Part shown: positions 25,630 to 34,188 of the stretch, one piece after another
Numbering within the stretch: the first letter of the stretch is position 1
How the letters are laid out: each line of letters opens with the position of its first letter
Assembly (NCBI RefSeq): GCF_003023845.1
Contig: NZ_PYFT01000001.1
Span: 2,294,001 to 2,358,000, forward strand
Source of the DNA: Adhaeribacter arboris
GTDB lineage: Bacteria; Bacteroidota; Bacteroidia; Cytophagales; Hymenobacteraceae
DNA length: 64,000 bases
Direction of reading: 5' to 3'
The notes under the pieces: model-generated
Database searches by the model: none
The model's input: only the letters and a program-made list of their open reading frames with translations
What the model was told of the DNA's origin: nothing
Made by a program: the position numbers and the translations under genes

Positions 25630-28134
25630 ATGAATCAAGCTAATTATTCAAACCCGATCAATATTGCCCAGGATTATCAAAAAGGCTGGGAAAAATCCCA
25701 GGCCGAATACGAACGTCAACGTGTCCGCGCTTTACCAAATCTAAATCTCCGCAAAGGATATTGTAAGCAAAAAGCAATTTCTTTACTAACGGTATTCCTT
25801 ATTTTATTAACCAGCCAGCTTTCTTCCTTCGGCCAAAACCTGACCCAAACTATTCGTGGCAAAATCATTGACCGGGAATCACAAACGCCGTTAGTAGGAG
25901 CCTCCGTAGCCATTGTATCGTTAAACCCGATTAAAGGCAGCACGACCGATAACGATGGAGTTTTTAAAATTGAAAAAGTGCCGGTTGGCCGCCATACGCT
26001 CAAAATTAATTACATTGGCTACCAGGAACAAATAATTCCGGAATTACTGCTGGGTTCCGGTAAAGAAATAATTCTCACAGTTGGGCTTACCGAATCCATC
26101 CGGCAAATGGACGAGGTAGTCATTACAGCACAACCTGAAAAAGGGCAACCCCTCAACGACATGGCTACGCTCAGTGCCCGTTCTATCTCCGTGGAAGAAA
26201 CCAAACGGTATGCGGCCAGTGTGAACGACCCCGCCCGCGCCGCTTTATCTTACGCCGGTGTAGCCACCACCGACGATGGCGGCAACCAAATTGTGGTTCG
26301 GGGCAATTCGCCGAAAGGCATTTTGTGGCGGATGGAAGGCATCGAAGTACCTAATCCTAACCATTTTGGCGAGGAAGGAGCTTCGGGCGGGGGCATAAGT
26401 ATCTTGAGTGTAAATATGATTGATAATTCGGATTTTTATACCGGCGCCTTTCCGGCCGAATACGGCAATGCTTTATCCGGAATTTTCGACATGAAGTTGC
26501 GCCAGGGTAATAACGAAAAACGGGAATATGCTTTCCAAGCGGGAGTTTTAGGTCTCGATTTTGCCGCCGAAGGCCCTTTTAAAAAGAACTACAAAGGTTC
26601 TTATTTAGCCAATTACCGGTATTCGACCTTAGCGATTCTGAAAAAAGTGGGCGTAAATATTTCGGGCGATGCCGCGCCCGAATTTCAGGATTTTTCCTTT
26701 AAACTGCATTTTCCTACTACTAAAGCCGGAATATTTACTTTGTGGGGTATTGGCGGTTACAGCACCCAGGTACAAGAAGCAGAACGAAACTCCAAGGAAT
26801 GGAAAGAAAAAGAAGACCGCTTCGATGATATTTTTAAATCCGGTATGGGAGCCGCCGGTTTATCGCACGTTTATTTTTTAAATTCTAAAGCTTACTTCGA
26901 AACGGTGCTGTCTTTGTCCGGCAACTTTACCCGTTACCGTTACGATTCGTTGGGCACCGATTATAAACCTACTACTTTTTACCGCGAATCATTTAATAAT
27001 TACGCTGGCCGCTTATCCGTGCTGTATAATCATAAATTAAATAACCAACACACCATTCGGGTAGGCGCCATTTACAGCCAGTTAAACTTCGACTTATTCA
27101 GTGAAGGCCGCGATGAAGACCGGGATAATACCTTGGAACGTTGGGTAGATAATGCGGGCAATTCCGGGTTACTGCAAGCGTATGGCCAATGGAAATACCG
27201 GATTGCCGAAAATTTAACGCTTAACTCCGGGGTGCATTTTATGCGGTTGGGTTTAAACGGCAATAGCGCCCTGGAACCAAGGTTAGGCATTCGGTGGAAT
27301 TTTTCGGGTACCCAATCTTTAGGAGCTGCTTTTGGTACGCATAGCCGGAACGAATCCATGGCTGTTTATTTTGCGCAACAACCCTTAGGAAATGGCCTGT
27401 ATTCGCAAGCCAATAAAGATTTAAAACTGACCAAAGCCCGTCATTACGTGATTTCCTACGACCAAATGCTCCGCGAAGACTTACGTTTTAAAGTAGAAAC
27501 GTATTACCAGCAATTGTATAACTTAGCCATCAGCCCGGACCCCAGGAGTACCATTGCCGCCTTAAATTCCGAAACCGGCCTTATTGCCGATAGTTTAGTA
27601 AGCAACGGTAAAGGTAAAAATTACGGCGTAGAATTAAGCTTAGAAAAGTTTTTTACGAATAATTACTATTTTTTAATTACCAGTTCGCTGTACAATTCTA
27701 AGTTTACGGCGGCCGATGGAGTGGAACGCAATACCCGGTACAATGGCAATCATATTTTAAATGTTTTGGGTGGCAAAGAATTTAAAGTTGGGAAAGATAA
27801 AGCCAATTTAATTGGGGCGAACGTGCGAGTACTTTGGGCCGGCGGCAACCGGTATACGCCTTTAAATGTAGAACAATCGCGCCTAGAGGATAAGGCTGTG
27901 TACTACGAAGATAAACGCTACGAAGCCCAAGCTCCCGATTACTTCCGCACCGATATCCGGGTAAGTTATCGCAAAAACCGGCCAAAAGCTTCTTACATCT
28001 TGTCGCTGGACATTCAAAATGTAACCAACCGCTTGAACATCTACAACCAGTACTACGATAAAGATACCCAGAGCCTTAAAATTAGTACCCAAACCGGCCT
28101 GATACCCGTACTAAACTATCGCATTGAATTTTAA
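25630..28134 (+). CDS. TonB-dependent outer membrane receptor (carboxypeptidase-like N-domain, no STN)
   Basis: An 834-residue TonB-dependent receptor. A carboxypeptidase-regulatory-like domain at about 74-155 (IRGKIIDRESQTPLVGASV) precedes a TonB-box-like DEVVIT at 161-166 and a plug with PARAALSYAGVATTDDGGNQ and VRGNSPKGILWRMEGIEVPN, then a beta barrel ending in an aromatic-rich strand (VLNYRIEF). The signal peptide core (LLTVFLILLTSQLSSFG) begins only near residue 52, leaving a polar N-terminal extension; no in-frame ATG, GTG or TTG lies between. It has no STN domain, unlike a classic FecA. The transported substrate is unknown. Confidence 0.9.
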   Translation: MNQANYSNPINIAQDYQKGWEKSQAEYERQRVRALPNLNLRKGYCKQKAISLLTVFLILLTSQLSSFGQNLTQTIRGKIIDRESQTPLVGASVAIVSLNPIKGSTTDNDGVFKIEKVPVGRHTLKINYIGYQEQIIPELLLGSGKEIILTVGLTESIRQMDEVVITAQPEKGQPLNDMATLSARSISVEETKRYAASVNDPARAALSYAGVATTDDGGNQIVVRGNSPKGILWRMEGIEVPNPNHFGEEGASGGGISILSVNMIDNSDFYTGAFPAEYGNALSGIFDMKLRQGNNEKREYAFQAGVLGLDFAAEGPFKKNYKGSYLANYRYSTLAILKKVGVNISGDAAPEFQDFSFKLHFPTTKAGIFTLWGIGGYSTQVQEAERNSKEWKEKEDRFDDIFKSGMGAAGLSHVYFLNSKAYFETVLSLSGNFTRYRYDSLGTDYKPTTFYRESFNNYAGRLSVLYNHKLNNQHTIRVGAIYSQLNFDLFSEGRDEDRDNTLERWVDNAGNSGLLQAYGQWKYRIAENLTLNSGVHFMRLGLNGNSALEPRLGIRWNFSGTQSLGAAFGTHSRNESMAVYFAQQPLGNGLYSQANKDLKLTKARHYVISYDQMLREDLRFKVETYYQQLYNLAISPDPRSTIAALNSETGLIADSLVSNGKGKNYGVELSLEKFFTNNYYFLITSSLYNSKFTAADGVERNTRYNGNHILNVLGGKEFKVGKDKANLIGANVRVLWAGGNRYTPLNVEQSRLEDKAVYYEDKRYEAQAPDYFRTDIRVSYRKNRPKASYILSLDIQNVTNRLNIYNQYYDKDTQSLKISTQTGLIPVLNYRIEF

Positions 28135-28300
28135 AACTACCCAAGCAGGCATTAGCACAAAATCATTCTTTAAGCACTGCTTATTTCACAAACTCTAAAA
28201 CAATTTTTGCCATTCTTCACCAATAAAAGCCTTTTCGAAGAATAAAAAGGACATAGCTTTTTTACATACAGTCTCCGTTCGTAATGATTGATTAAAACTA

Positions 28301-28340
28301 AAAAGGGCTTACTTCTAATTGGAAGTAAGCCCTTTTGTTT
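28301..28340. terminator. Bidirectional terminator between TonB receptor and HIT genes
   Basis: A 15-bp perfect stem (AAAAGGGCTTACTTC at 28301-28315 with its complement at 28322-28336) around a 6-base loop, with A-rich left and T-rich right flanks. It lies between convergent genes and can work on both strands. Confidence 0.85.
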
Positions 28341-28357
28341 ATTTGTTGTAGAAGATT

Positions 28358-28750
28358 TTACATGTTTTCCCGGATGCGGTGGGCTAACTCCTCAAATTCT
28401 TCTTTCGTTAATTTTAATTTTGGATTGGCAAAGTTCATGTCCTCCATCCTGTTAATCGGAATTAAATGAATATGCGCGTGCGGCACCTCAAATCCAATCA
28501 CAGCCATTCCAATCCGGGAAGCTCCGGTTGCCTGCTTCACGCCAACTGCTACTTGCTTGGCAAATACATGCAAGTCGGCGAGCAGCGTATCTTCCAATTC
28601 AAAGATATCTTCTACCTGTTTCTTAGGTACCACTAAAGTATGACCGGGCTGCAAAGGACTTATATCTAAAAAAGCTAAAAACTGATCGTCTTCCGCTACC
28701 TTGTAAGCCGGAATAACGCCTTTTACGATTTTAGTGAAAATGGATTCCAT
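28358..28750 (-). CDS. HIT-family protein (HinT-like nucleotide hydrolase)
   Basis: A 130-residue histidine triad protein. The catalytic triad motif is VPHAHIHLIPI near the C-terminal end, and the upstream HTLVVPKK segment is also typical. HinT-like enzymes hydrolyse AMP-lysine and other nucleoside phosphoramidates. The gene starts 5 bp after the greA stop, so it is the second gene of a greA-hit operon, a common Bacteroidota pairing. The call is firm at family level; the natural substrate is not known. Confidence 0.94.
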   Translation of the reverse strand: MESIFTKIVKGVIPAYKVAEDDQFLAFLDISPLQPGHTLVVPKKQVEDIFELEDTLLADLHVFAKQVAVGVKQATGASRIGMAVIGFEVPHAHIHLIPINRMEDMNFANPKLKLTKEEFEELAHRIRENM

Positions 28751-28755
28751 AGTAA

Positions 28756-29229
28756 TTAACGGGAAATTTCGAGGACTTCGAAGCGAATTTTACCAGCCGG
28801 AATCGTAATTTCTGCTATTTCGCCCACCGACTTACCCAGCAAACCTTTGCCAATCGGTGATTTTACGGAAATTTTACCTTGCGCCAGGTTAGCTTCTTCT
28901 TCCGATACCAACACGTAATCCATTACCAGGTTATTGTTCAAATTCTTAATTTTTACTTTTGACAGTATTAAAGCCTTGCTCAGATCCAGGTGCGAATCAT
29001 CAATCAGCCGGGCATTTCCTACGACTTCTTCCAACTTAGAAATTTTTAGTTCCAGATGCCCCTGAGCGTCCTTCGCAGCATCATATTCTGCGTTCTCACT
29101 TAAATCCCCTTTATCGCGGGCTTCGGCCAGTTGGCGCGCCACTTCCGCCCGTCCTTTCGTTTTTAGCTCCGCTAATTCGTCTTTTAACTTTTGCAAGCCT
29201 TCGGCGGTATAGTACGATACAGATCCCAT
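28756..29229 (-). CDS. greA: Transcription elongation factor GreA
   Basis: A 157-residue GreA. The N-terminal coiled coil (GLQKLKDELAELKTKGRAEV) carries the acidic tip residues D42 and E45 in GDLSENAEYDAAK, which reach into the RNA polymerase secondary channel to stimulate cleavage of backtracked transcripts. The C-terminal FKBP-like domain includes SPIGKGLLGKSVGE. It is transcribed with the HIT gene. A strong minus-strand hairpin with a U-tract lies 25 bp before its start and may end upstream transcripts or attenuate greA. Confidence 0.96.
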   Translation of the reverse strand: MGSVSYYTAEGLQKLKDELAELKTKGRAEVARQLAEARDKGDLSENAEYDAAKDAQGHLELKISKLEEVVGNARLIDDSHLDLSKALILSKVKIKNLNNNLVMDYVLVSEEEANLAQGKISVKSPIGKGLLGKSVGEIAEITIPAGKIRFEVLEISR

Positions 29230-29253
29230 AAATTTAATTTTTCAGCAATAGTT

Positions 29254-29286
29254 AAAACAAAAAGAACGGCCAAAGCCTGACCGTTC
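29254..29286 (-). terminator. Minus-strand terminator directly upstream of greA
   Basis: On the minus strand GAACGG and CCGTTC (plus 29281-29286 and 29264-29269) flank a short loop with an extra CA/TG pairing, and TTTTTGTTTT follows. It lies between the dehydrogenase gene and greA, 25 bp before the greA start. Confidence 0.7.
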
Positions 29287-29418
29287 CTCCTGCAAGTTAA
29301 TATTTTTTTTAATATTCTTGTCAAGAGTACGAACAAGATTTTACTTGCTTTCGTCCTAAAGTACGGAGGCCCAACCTTTACTATTTCGAGTAATGAAAGA
29401 TTTAAAAATACTCATTTT

Positions 29419-30372
29419 TTAAATCGGATTATCTAAAAAACTTTTGATTTTACGCGTAAGAACCTGATTGATTTTATAATAGGATTCGTGGGTCCAGCCG
29501 GCAATATGCGGCGATAATAATACGTTTTGCGCCTGAATCAGGTACTCAAAAGTAGTTTTTTGTTCGTCCGTTAAAGTACCCAGTTTTTCGTTTTCCAGCA
29601 CATCTAACGCTGCTCCTTTAATTTTACCGGTTTGCAACAAAGTAACCAAGCCTTTTAAATCGAGTATTTCGCCGCGGGAGGAGTTAAGCAACCAAAGGTT
29701 TTTGCGGAAACTATTTAGAAAATCCGGATTCGCGAAGTAACGGTTAGCTGGCGTATAAGGTATGTGAAAACTTATTACATCGGCTTCACCTTCTATTTTT
29801 TCTAAGGAACACAAGGTAGCATGTTCATCGGCTTGGATGCTTGAGTCGTTATCGTAAGCAAGAACCTGGCAATCGAAGCCCCGCAGCCGTTTGGCAAAGG
29901 CCCGGCCCATGTTGCCATAGCCAATAATGCCTATGGTTTTTCCCATAATCTCCTCACCCCTGTTTGCTTCACGGTACCATTCATAATTCCGGACTTCCCG
30001 GTCGGCTTTTACCATATGGCGCAGTAAAGCCAGCAACATGCCCAAGGTATGTTCGCCCACGGCGTCGCTATTTCCCTCCGGCGCGTTTAAAAGTTTAATG
30101 TGGTATTTAGCCAAAGCAGCTTCATCAATATTATCTACGCCAGCGCCGGCCCGGCCAATAAAGCGTAATTGTTGATTGCCGTTTAATAATTCTTCTGTAA
30201 TCCGGAGTTTACTGCGCACAATTAGTCCATCGTAACCCGGCAAAGCATTTTTTACTTCGGCTGCTTTCAGTTCGGGCTGATACGAAACGATTAAACCAAT
30301 TTCTTCCAGCATGGGAATAATGGAAGAATGCATTTGGTCGATTATCAAACAGGAAATTTTACGGGAAAACAT
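29419..30372 (-). CDS. D-2-hydroxyacid dehydrogenase, phosphoglycerate dehydrogenase-like
   Basis: A 317-residue NAD-dependent D-isomer 2-hydroxyacid dehydrogenase. The Rossmann motif is IGIIGYGNMGRAFAKRL; substrate-domain residues RAGAGVDNIDEAAL and the catalytic His in HIAGWTHESYY are present. It lacks the C-terminal ACT regulatory domain of long SerA forms. 3-phosphoglycerate dehydrogenase (serine synthesis) is the most likely activity given IVRSKLRI and RAGAGVDNID, but other hydroxyacids cannot be excluded. It lies 94 bp downstream of ksgA on the same strand and is separated from greA by a terminator. Confidence 0.88.
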   Translation of the reverse strand: MFSRKISCLIIDQMHSSIIPMLEEIGLIVSYQPELKAAEVKNALPGYDGLIVRSKLRITEELLNGNQQLRFIGRAGAGVDNIDEAALAKYHIKLLNAPEGNSDAVGEHTLGMLLALLRHMVKADREVRNYEWYREANRGEEIMGKTIGIIGYGNMGRAFAKRLRGFDCQVLAYDNDSSIQADEHATLCSLEKIEGEADVISFHIPYTPANRYFANPDFLNSFRKNLWLLNSSRGEILDLKGLVTLLQTGKIKGAALDVLENEKLGTLTDEQKTTFEYLIQAQNVLLSPHIAGWTHESYYKINQVLTRKIKSFLDNPI

Positions 30373-30466
30373 TTTTAAGTAAACCTAAAGAACAATTATA
30401 ATTTTTATGAAAGTACTCCGACGAAAGTAGTTTCTTGCGGAAAGAGAATGAATTCTTGAGTTTGTA

Positions 30467-31249
30467 TTACGCTGCATGTGCTTCAATCAGTTGCGTTAAT
30501 TGAATAAACTCCGCCACCGATAACTGTTCTGCCCGCTTATCAAAAACGGGCTGTTTCGTAATTTCGTCGGGTAAGTGGTAGGGCCGTAAACAATTGCGTA
30601 AGGTTTTCCGGCGGGTACCAAAGCTCAGTTTCACTACTTCAAAAAATTTCTTCTCGTTACAAGGCAATTGCTCCACTTGGTTACGAACCAACGTAATAAC
30701 GCCCGATAATACTTGCGGCGGCGGATCAAACACTTCCCGGCTTACCGTAAACCTATACGCAATGGTATAAAATGCTTGCAGCAGCACGCTCAAAATTCCG
30801 TAAACTTTAGAGCCCGGCCCGGCGGCAATTCGTTCCGCCACTTCTTTTTGCAGCATACATACTACCTCCATCACCTGTTGCCGGTGTTCCAGAACTTTAA
30901 AAAAAATCTGACTGGAGATGTTGTAAGGGAAATTACCAATTATGGAAATTTTATTTGAAAACCGTTTGCTTAAATCAAGACGCAGAAAATCCGCTTCCAG
31001 AATACGGCCGGTCAACTCCGGAAAATGCGCCTGCAAGTAACGAATGGATTCCTGGTCAATATCAATAATGGTGGTTTGGTACGCCGTATGCTGCACCAGG
31101 TATTTCGTTAAAACCCCCATTCCCGGCCCAATTTCCAGAACATCCTTTACTCCGGCGGGTAAAGTTAATTGTTCCACAATGCGGGTCGCAATATTTTCGT
31201 CAGTAAGAAAATGCTGGCCGAGGTGTTTTTTAGGATTTACCTTTTTCAC
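30467..31249 (-). CDS. rsmA: 16S rRNA dimethyladenosine transferase RsmA/KsgA
   Basis: A 260-residue SAM-dependent methyltransferase that dimethylates two adjacent adenosines in the 3' terminal helix of 16S rRNA, a late step of small-subunit assembly. The N-terminus KKHLGQHFLTDENIA, SAM motif LEIGPGMGVLTKYL and catalytic NFPYNIS motif are all present; the last is the NxPY motif of N6-adenine methylation. A canonical minus-strand promoter (TTG, 19 bp, TATCTTTG) lies near 31540-31569, which would give a leader of about 285 nt. Confidence 0.95.
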   Translation of the reverse strand: MKKVNPKKHLGQHFLTDENIATRIVEQLTLPAGVKDVLEIGPGMGVLTKYLVQHTAYQTTIIDIDQESIRYLQAHFPELTGRILEADFLRLDLSKRFSNKISIIGNFPYNISSQIFFKVLEHRQQVMEVVCMLQKEVAERIAAGPGSKVYGILSVLLQAFYTIAYRFTVSREVFDPPPQVLSGVITLVRNQVEQLPCNEKKFFEVVKLSFGTRRKTLRNCLRPYHLPDEITKQPVFDKRAEQLSVAEFIQLTQLIEAHAA

Positions 31250-31557
31250 ACAAATTAGCGGTAAAATTTAAATAATAGATACTAACAAAAATTATTACTT
31301 TAACTACGAAAACAACGAGTAAAAACCTGCTACTACCGCAAACGGTAATCGGAAAAGCTAATACGTAATACGTAGCTTTTAAAGCTAGCTTAACTTACCC
31401 GGTCCTATCTTAAAACAGCGCCCTATTCAGAATGCAACGTATTTTAAAGTAGTAAATTTATTTTATTCCGAATTTTCTCCATGCAGCACCTTTACCCTTG
31501 TTCGTCCGTAAACTTTTAAACTTTTAGTATATTGCGCGCCAAAGATACAATAGAACC
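31250..31557. other. Divergent intergenic region between rsmA and pepA
   Basis: A 308-bp spacer. It holds a hairpin with arms AAAAGCTA (31353-31360) and TAGCTTTT (31373-31380) around a TACGTA-containing loop. A promoter for rsmA sits at its right end. No open frame of interest was seen. Confidence 0.5.
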
Positions 31558-31569
31558 ATGCCGACACAA
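31540..31569 (-). promoter_or_regulatory. Canonical Bacteroidota-type promoter toward rsmA
   Basis: On the minus strand TTG (31569-31567), a 19-bp spacer and TATCTTTG (31547-31540) match the TTG / TAnnTTTG consensus. It overlaps the pepA start codon at 31558, so divergent expression may interfere. Confidence 0.5.
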
Positions 31570-33003
31570 CTGAAACACGATACCAAGATAGATAAAAATA
31601 AAAGCTTGGTAGTTATTATTCACTCCGCCGAGGATTTGACCGGCACAGATTTTACTTCGGAGGAGCAAGCTTACGTAAAAAAACAGATTGATTATAAAAA
31701 TAAACTCATCACCCTCAATCGGTTTACCCACTGCATTTATGTATTGGTAACTACTCGTAAACCGGCTTTTTATTCTTACCACGAAGAATTGCGCAAAGCC
31801 GGTTTTAACTTGCAAAAATTATTACAAGCCGATAAAACCGAAGCTATTTACTTAGCAGATTTAACCGGTTCCAAAGCTTCCTTTTATTTGGCCGAAGGCT
31901 TGTTTTTGAGCAACTACCAATACGATAAATATAAAACCGATAAAAGTAGCGCCTCAACGCTCCAAAACATTATAATAACTGATAGTTCCATTGCTGAAGC
32001 CGAAGTGAACGAACTAAACAACTTGCTGCACGGCGTTTACCTGGCCCGCGATTTGGTGAATGAGCCGCATAACTACCAATCGGCGGAACAACTGGCCGAT
32101 ACCATTACGGCAGTAGGCGATCACGCCGGGTTTACTACCGAAATTCTGGATATTCTTAAAATACAAGCTTTAAAAATGGGTGGCTTATTAGCCGTTAACC
32201 AGGGGAGTCTGGACCCACCTACTTTTTCTATTTTAGAATACAAACCAGAAAATGCCCGTAACGAAAAACCGTACGTATTAGTAGGCAAAGGAGTGGTGTA
32301 TGATACCGGCGGCTTAAGCTTAAAACCTACGCCTAACTCCATGGACCTAATGAAATCGGATATGGCTGGGGCTGCTGGCGTAATTGGAATTCTTTACGCG
32401 CTGGCTAAAAACCAAATACCTTTGCACGTTATTGGATTGATTCCGGCTACCGACAATCGGCCGGGTGGTCGCGCCTTTGCTCCCGGCGACGTTATTACCA
32501 TGCACAGCGGAACTACCGTAGAAGTAATGAATACCGACGCCGAAGGCCGCCTGCTTTTAGCCGATGCCTTGCATTTTGCTAAAAAATACGATCCCGAACT
32601 GGTTATTGATATGGCCACCTTAACCGGAGCCGCCGCGCGCGCGGTAGGTCGCGAAGGAATAGTAATGATGAGCAGCGCCCCCGAAGAAACCCGACAAAAA
32701 TTTAAGAAAGCGGGTGAAACCACCTACGAGCGCCTCGTAGAACTGCCTCTATGGGAAGAATACGCCGAACACTTGAAATCAGATATTGCGGATCTGAAAA
32801 ACATGGGTGGCCCGGAAGCAGGGGCTATTTCGGCCGGTAAATTTCTCGAACATTTTACTTCTTACCCTTGGATTCACCTGGATATTGCGGGTACAGCTTT
32901 CCTAACTTCGCCGGATAATTACCGTGGTAAAAATGGCACCGGTTCCAGTGTCCGGCTTATTTATCAGTTTTTAACGGAATCCGTTAAAGAAAATAACAAC
33001 TAA
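31558..33003 (+). CDS. pepA: M17 leucyl aminopeptidase
   Basis: A 481-residue cytosolic aminopeptidase of family M17. The N-terminal half is the macrodomain-like part; the C-terminal catalytic domain holds the metal ligands in VGKGVVYDTGGLSLKP and the family signature NTDAEGRLLLADAL starting at residue 325. It forms hexamers with two metal ions per site and releases N-terminal residues from peptides. The gene stands alone, with rsmA divergent upstream and pdxA 104 bp downstream. Start ATG at 31558 gives normal length. Confidence 0.95.
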   Translation: MPTQLKHDTKIDKNKSLVVIIHSAEDLTGTDFTSEEQAYVKKQIDYKNKLITLNRFTHCIYVLVTTRKPAFYSYHEELRKAGFNLQKLLQADKTEAIYLADLTGSKASFYLAEGLFLSNYQYDKYKTDKSSASTLQNIIITDSSIAEAEVNELNNLLHGVYLARDLVNEPHNYQSAEQLADTITAVGDHAGFTTEILDILKIQALKMGGLLAVNQGSLDPPTFSILEYKPENARNEKPYVLVGKGVVYDTGGLSLKPTPNSMDLMKSDMAGAAGVIGILYALAKNQIPLHVIGLIPATDNRPGGRAFAPGDVITMHSGTTVEVMNTDAEGRLLLADALHFAKKYDPELVIDMATLTGAAARAVGREGIVMMSSAPEETRQKFKKAGETTYERLVELPLWEEYAEHLKSDIADLKNMGGPEAGAISAGKFLEHFTSYPWIHLDIAGTAFLTSPDNYRGKNGTGSSVRLIYQFLTESVKENNN

Positions 33004-33107
33004 CCTCGGCAATATTTATACAGTTTTTAAATCCGCTACCATCTTTAAACCGGTTATTCAAATCTAGTTATTATTAATAACGTAAAGCGCATAACCCACA
33101 CTCTTCC

Positions 33108-34118
33108 ATGGATAAACCAAAGCTAAAAATAGGTATCACGCTGGGCGATTATAACGGTATTGGGCCGGAAGTAATTATTAAAACCCTCGCGGATACTCGC
33201 ATTCTGAGTTTTTGCACTCCTATTATTTACGGTTCCGGAAACTTAATTAATAAAACCCGCAAACTGCTTCACATCGAAAATTTTTCTTTTCAGCAAATCC
33301 GGCAAATGGCTGAGTACGACCACAAGCGGATAAACGTGCTTAATTGTTGGGAAGAAGAACACGAATTAAATTTGGGTACCCCCACCCCGCAGTCCGGGAA
33401 AGCAGCCTTGCAATCTATTCAGACCGCCAGCGCGGATTTAAAAGCGGGCCTGATTGATGGTATTGTAACCGCACCGATCGATAAAGACAATATTCAATCC
33501 GAAGAGTTTAAATTTCCGGGTCATACCGAATATTTTACGTCCTATTTTGAAGCTCCCGAAAGTTTGATGTTTTTGGTAAGCGGCAATCTACGGGTAGCCA
33601 CGGCTACCGGGCACTTACCGGTAAAAGAGGTTGCGCCTAAACTTACTACCGAACTATTGCTGCAAAAACTAACTATTTTACTGCAATCCCTTCAGAATGA
33701 CTTTGGTATTCAAAAACCCCGAGTTGCGGTTTTGGGCTTAAACCCCCACGCCGGCGAAAACGGGTTATTGGGAACCGAAGAACAAGAAATTATTATGCCG
33801 GCCATCCGGATTTTAAAAGAAAAAGGTCATCTTTTATTTGGGCCGTTTCCCGCCGATGGCTTTTTCGGGACTCGTCAATACCAGCAAGTAGATGCTACTT
33901 TAGCTATGTACCACGATCAAGGGTTAATTCCCTTTAAAACGCTGGCCTTTGAAAACGGAGTTAATTATACCGCCGGCTTGCCCATTGTACGCACTTCCCC
34001 CGATCATGGCACGGCGTATAACATTGCGGGCGCGAACAAGGCCCAGGAAAGCTCTTTCCGGGAAGCACTTTTTCTGGCAATTGATATCATAAGAAAAAGA
34101 CAACCGTATAAGCACTAG
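33108..34118 (+). CDS. pdxA: 4-hydroxythreonine-4-phosphate dehydrogenase PdxA
   Basis: A 336-residue PdxA, which oxidises 4-phosphohydroxy-L-threonine in the DXP-dependent pyridoxal phosphate pathway. Characteristic segments are GITLGDYNGIGPEVIIK at the N-terminus, the metal ligands in GHTEYF and HDQGLIPFK, ATGHLPVKEV and GLNPHAGENG. Other pdx genes are not in the window. The gene ends 70 bp before the DUF177 gene, which seems to have its own promoter box. Confidence 0.95.
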   Translation: MDKPKLKIGITLGDYNGIGPEVIIKTLADTRILSFCTPIIYGSGNLINKTRKLLHIENFSFQQIRQMAEYDHKRINVLNCWEEEHELNLGTPTPQSGKAALQSIQTASADLKAGLIDGIVTAPIDKDNIQSEEFKFPGHTEYFTSYFEAPESLMFLVSGNLRVATATGHLPVKEVAPKLTTELLLQKLTILLQSLQNDFGIQKPRVAVLGLNPHAGENGLLGTEEQEIIMPAIRILKEKGHLLFGPFPADGFFGTRQYQQVDATLAMYHDQGLIPFKTLAFENGVNYTAGLPIVRTSPDHGTAYNIAGANKAQESSFREALFLAIDIIRKRQPYKH

Positions 34119-34156
34119 CGGAATATTTTAATTTTTTTAATTAGAGATTAAATTAC

Positions 34157-34164
34157 TAATTTTG
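34157..34164 (+). promoter_or_regulatory. Putative -7 box before the DUF177 gene
   Basis: TAATTTTG matches TAnnTTTG and lies 24 bp before the GTG at 34189. The TTG at 34162, which would otherwise be a possible start codon, is part of this box. No clear -33 TTG was seen. Confidence 0.4.
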
Positions 34165-34188
34165 CGCTTTGCAAAAAAATTGGCAGTC

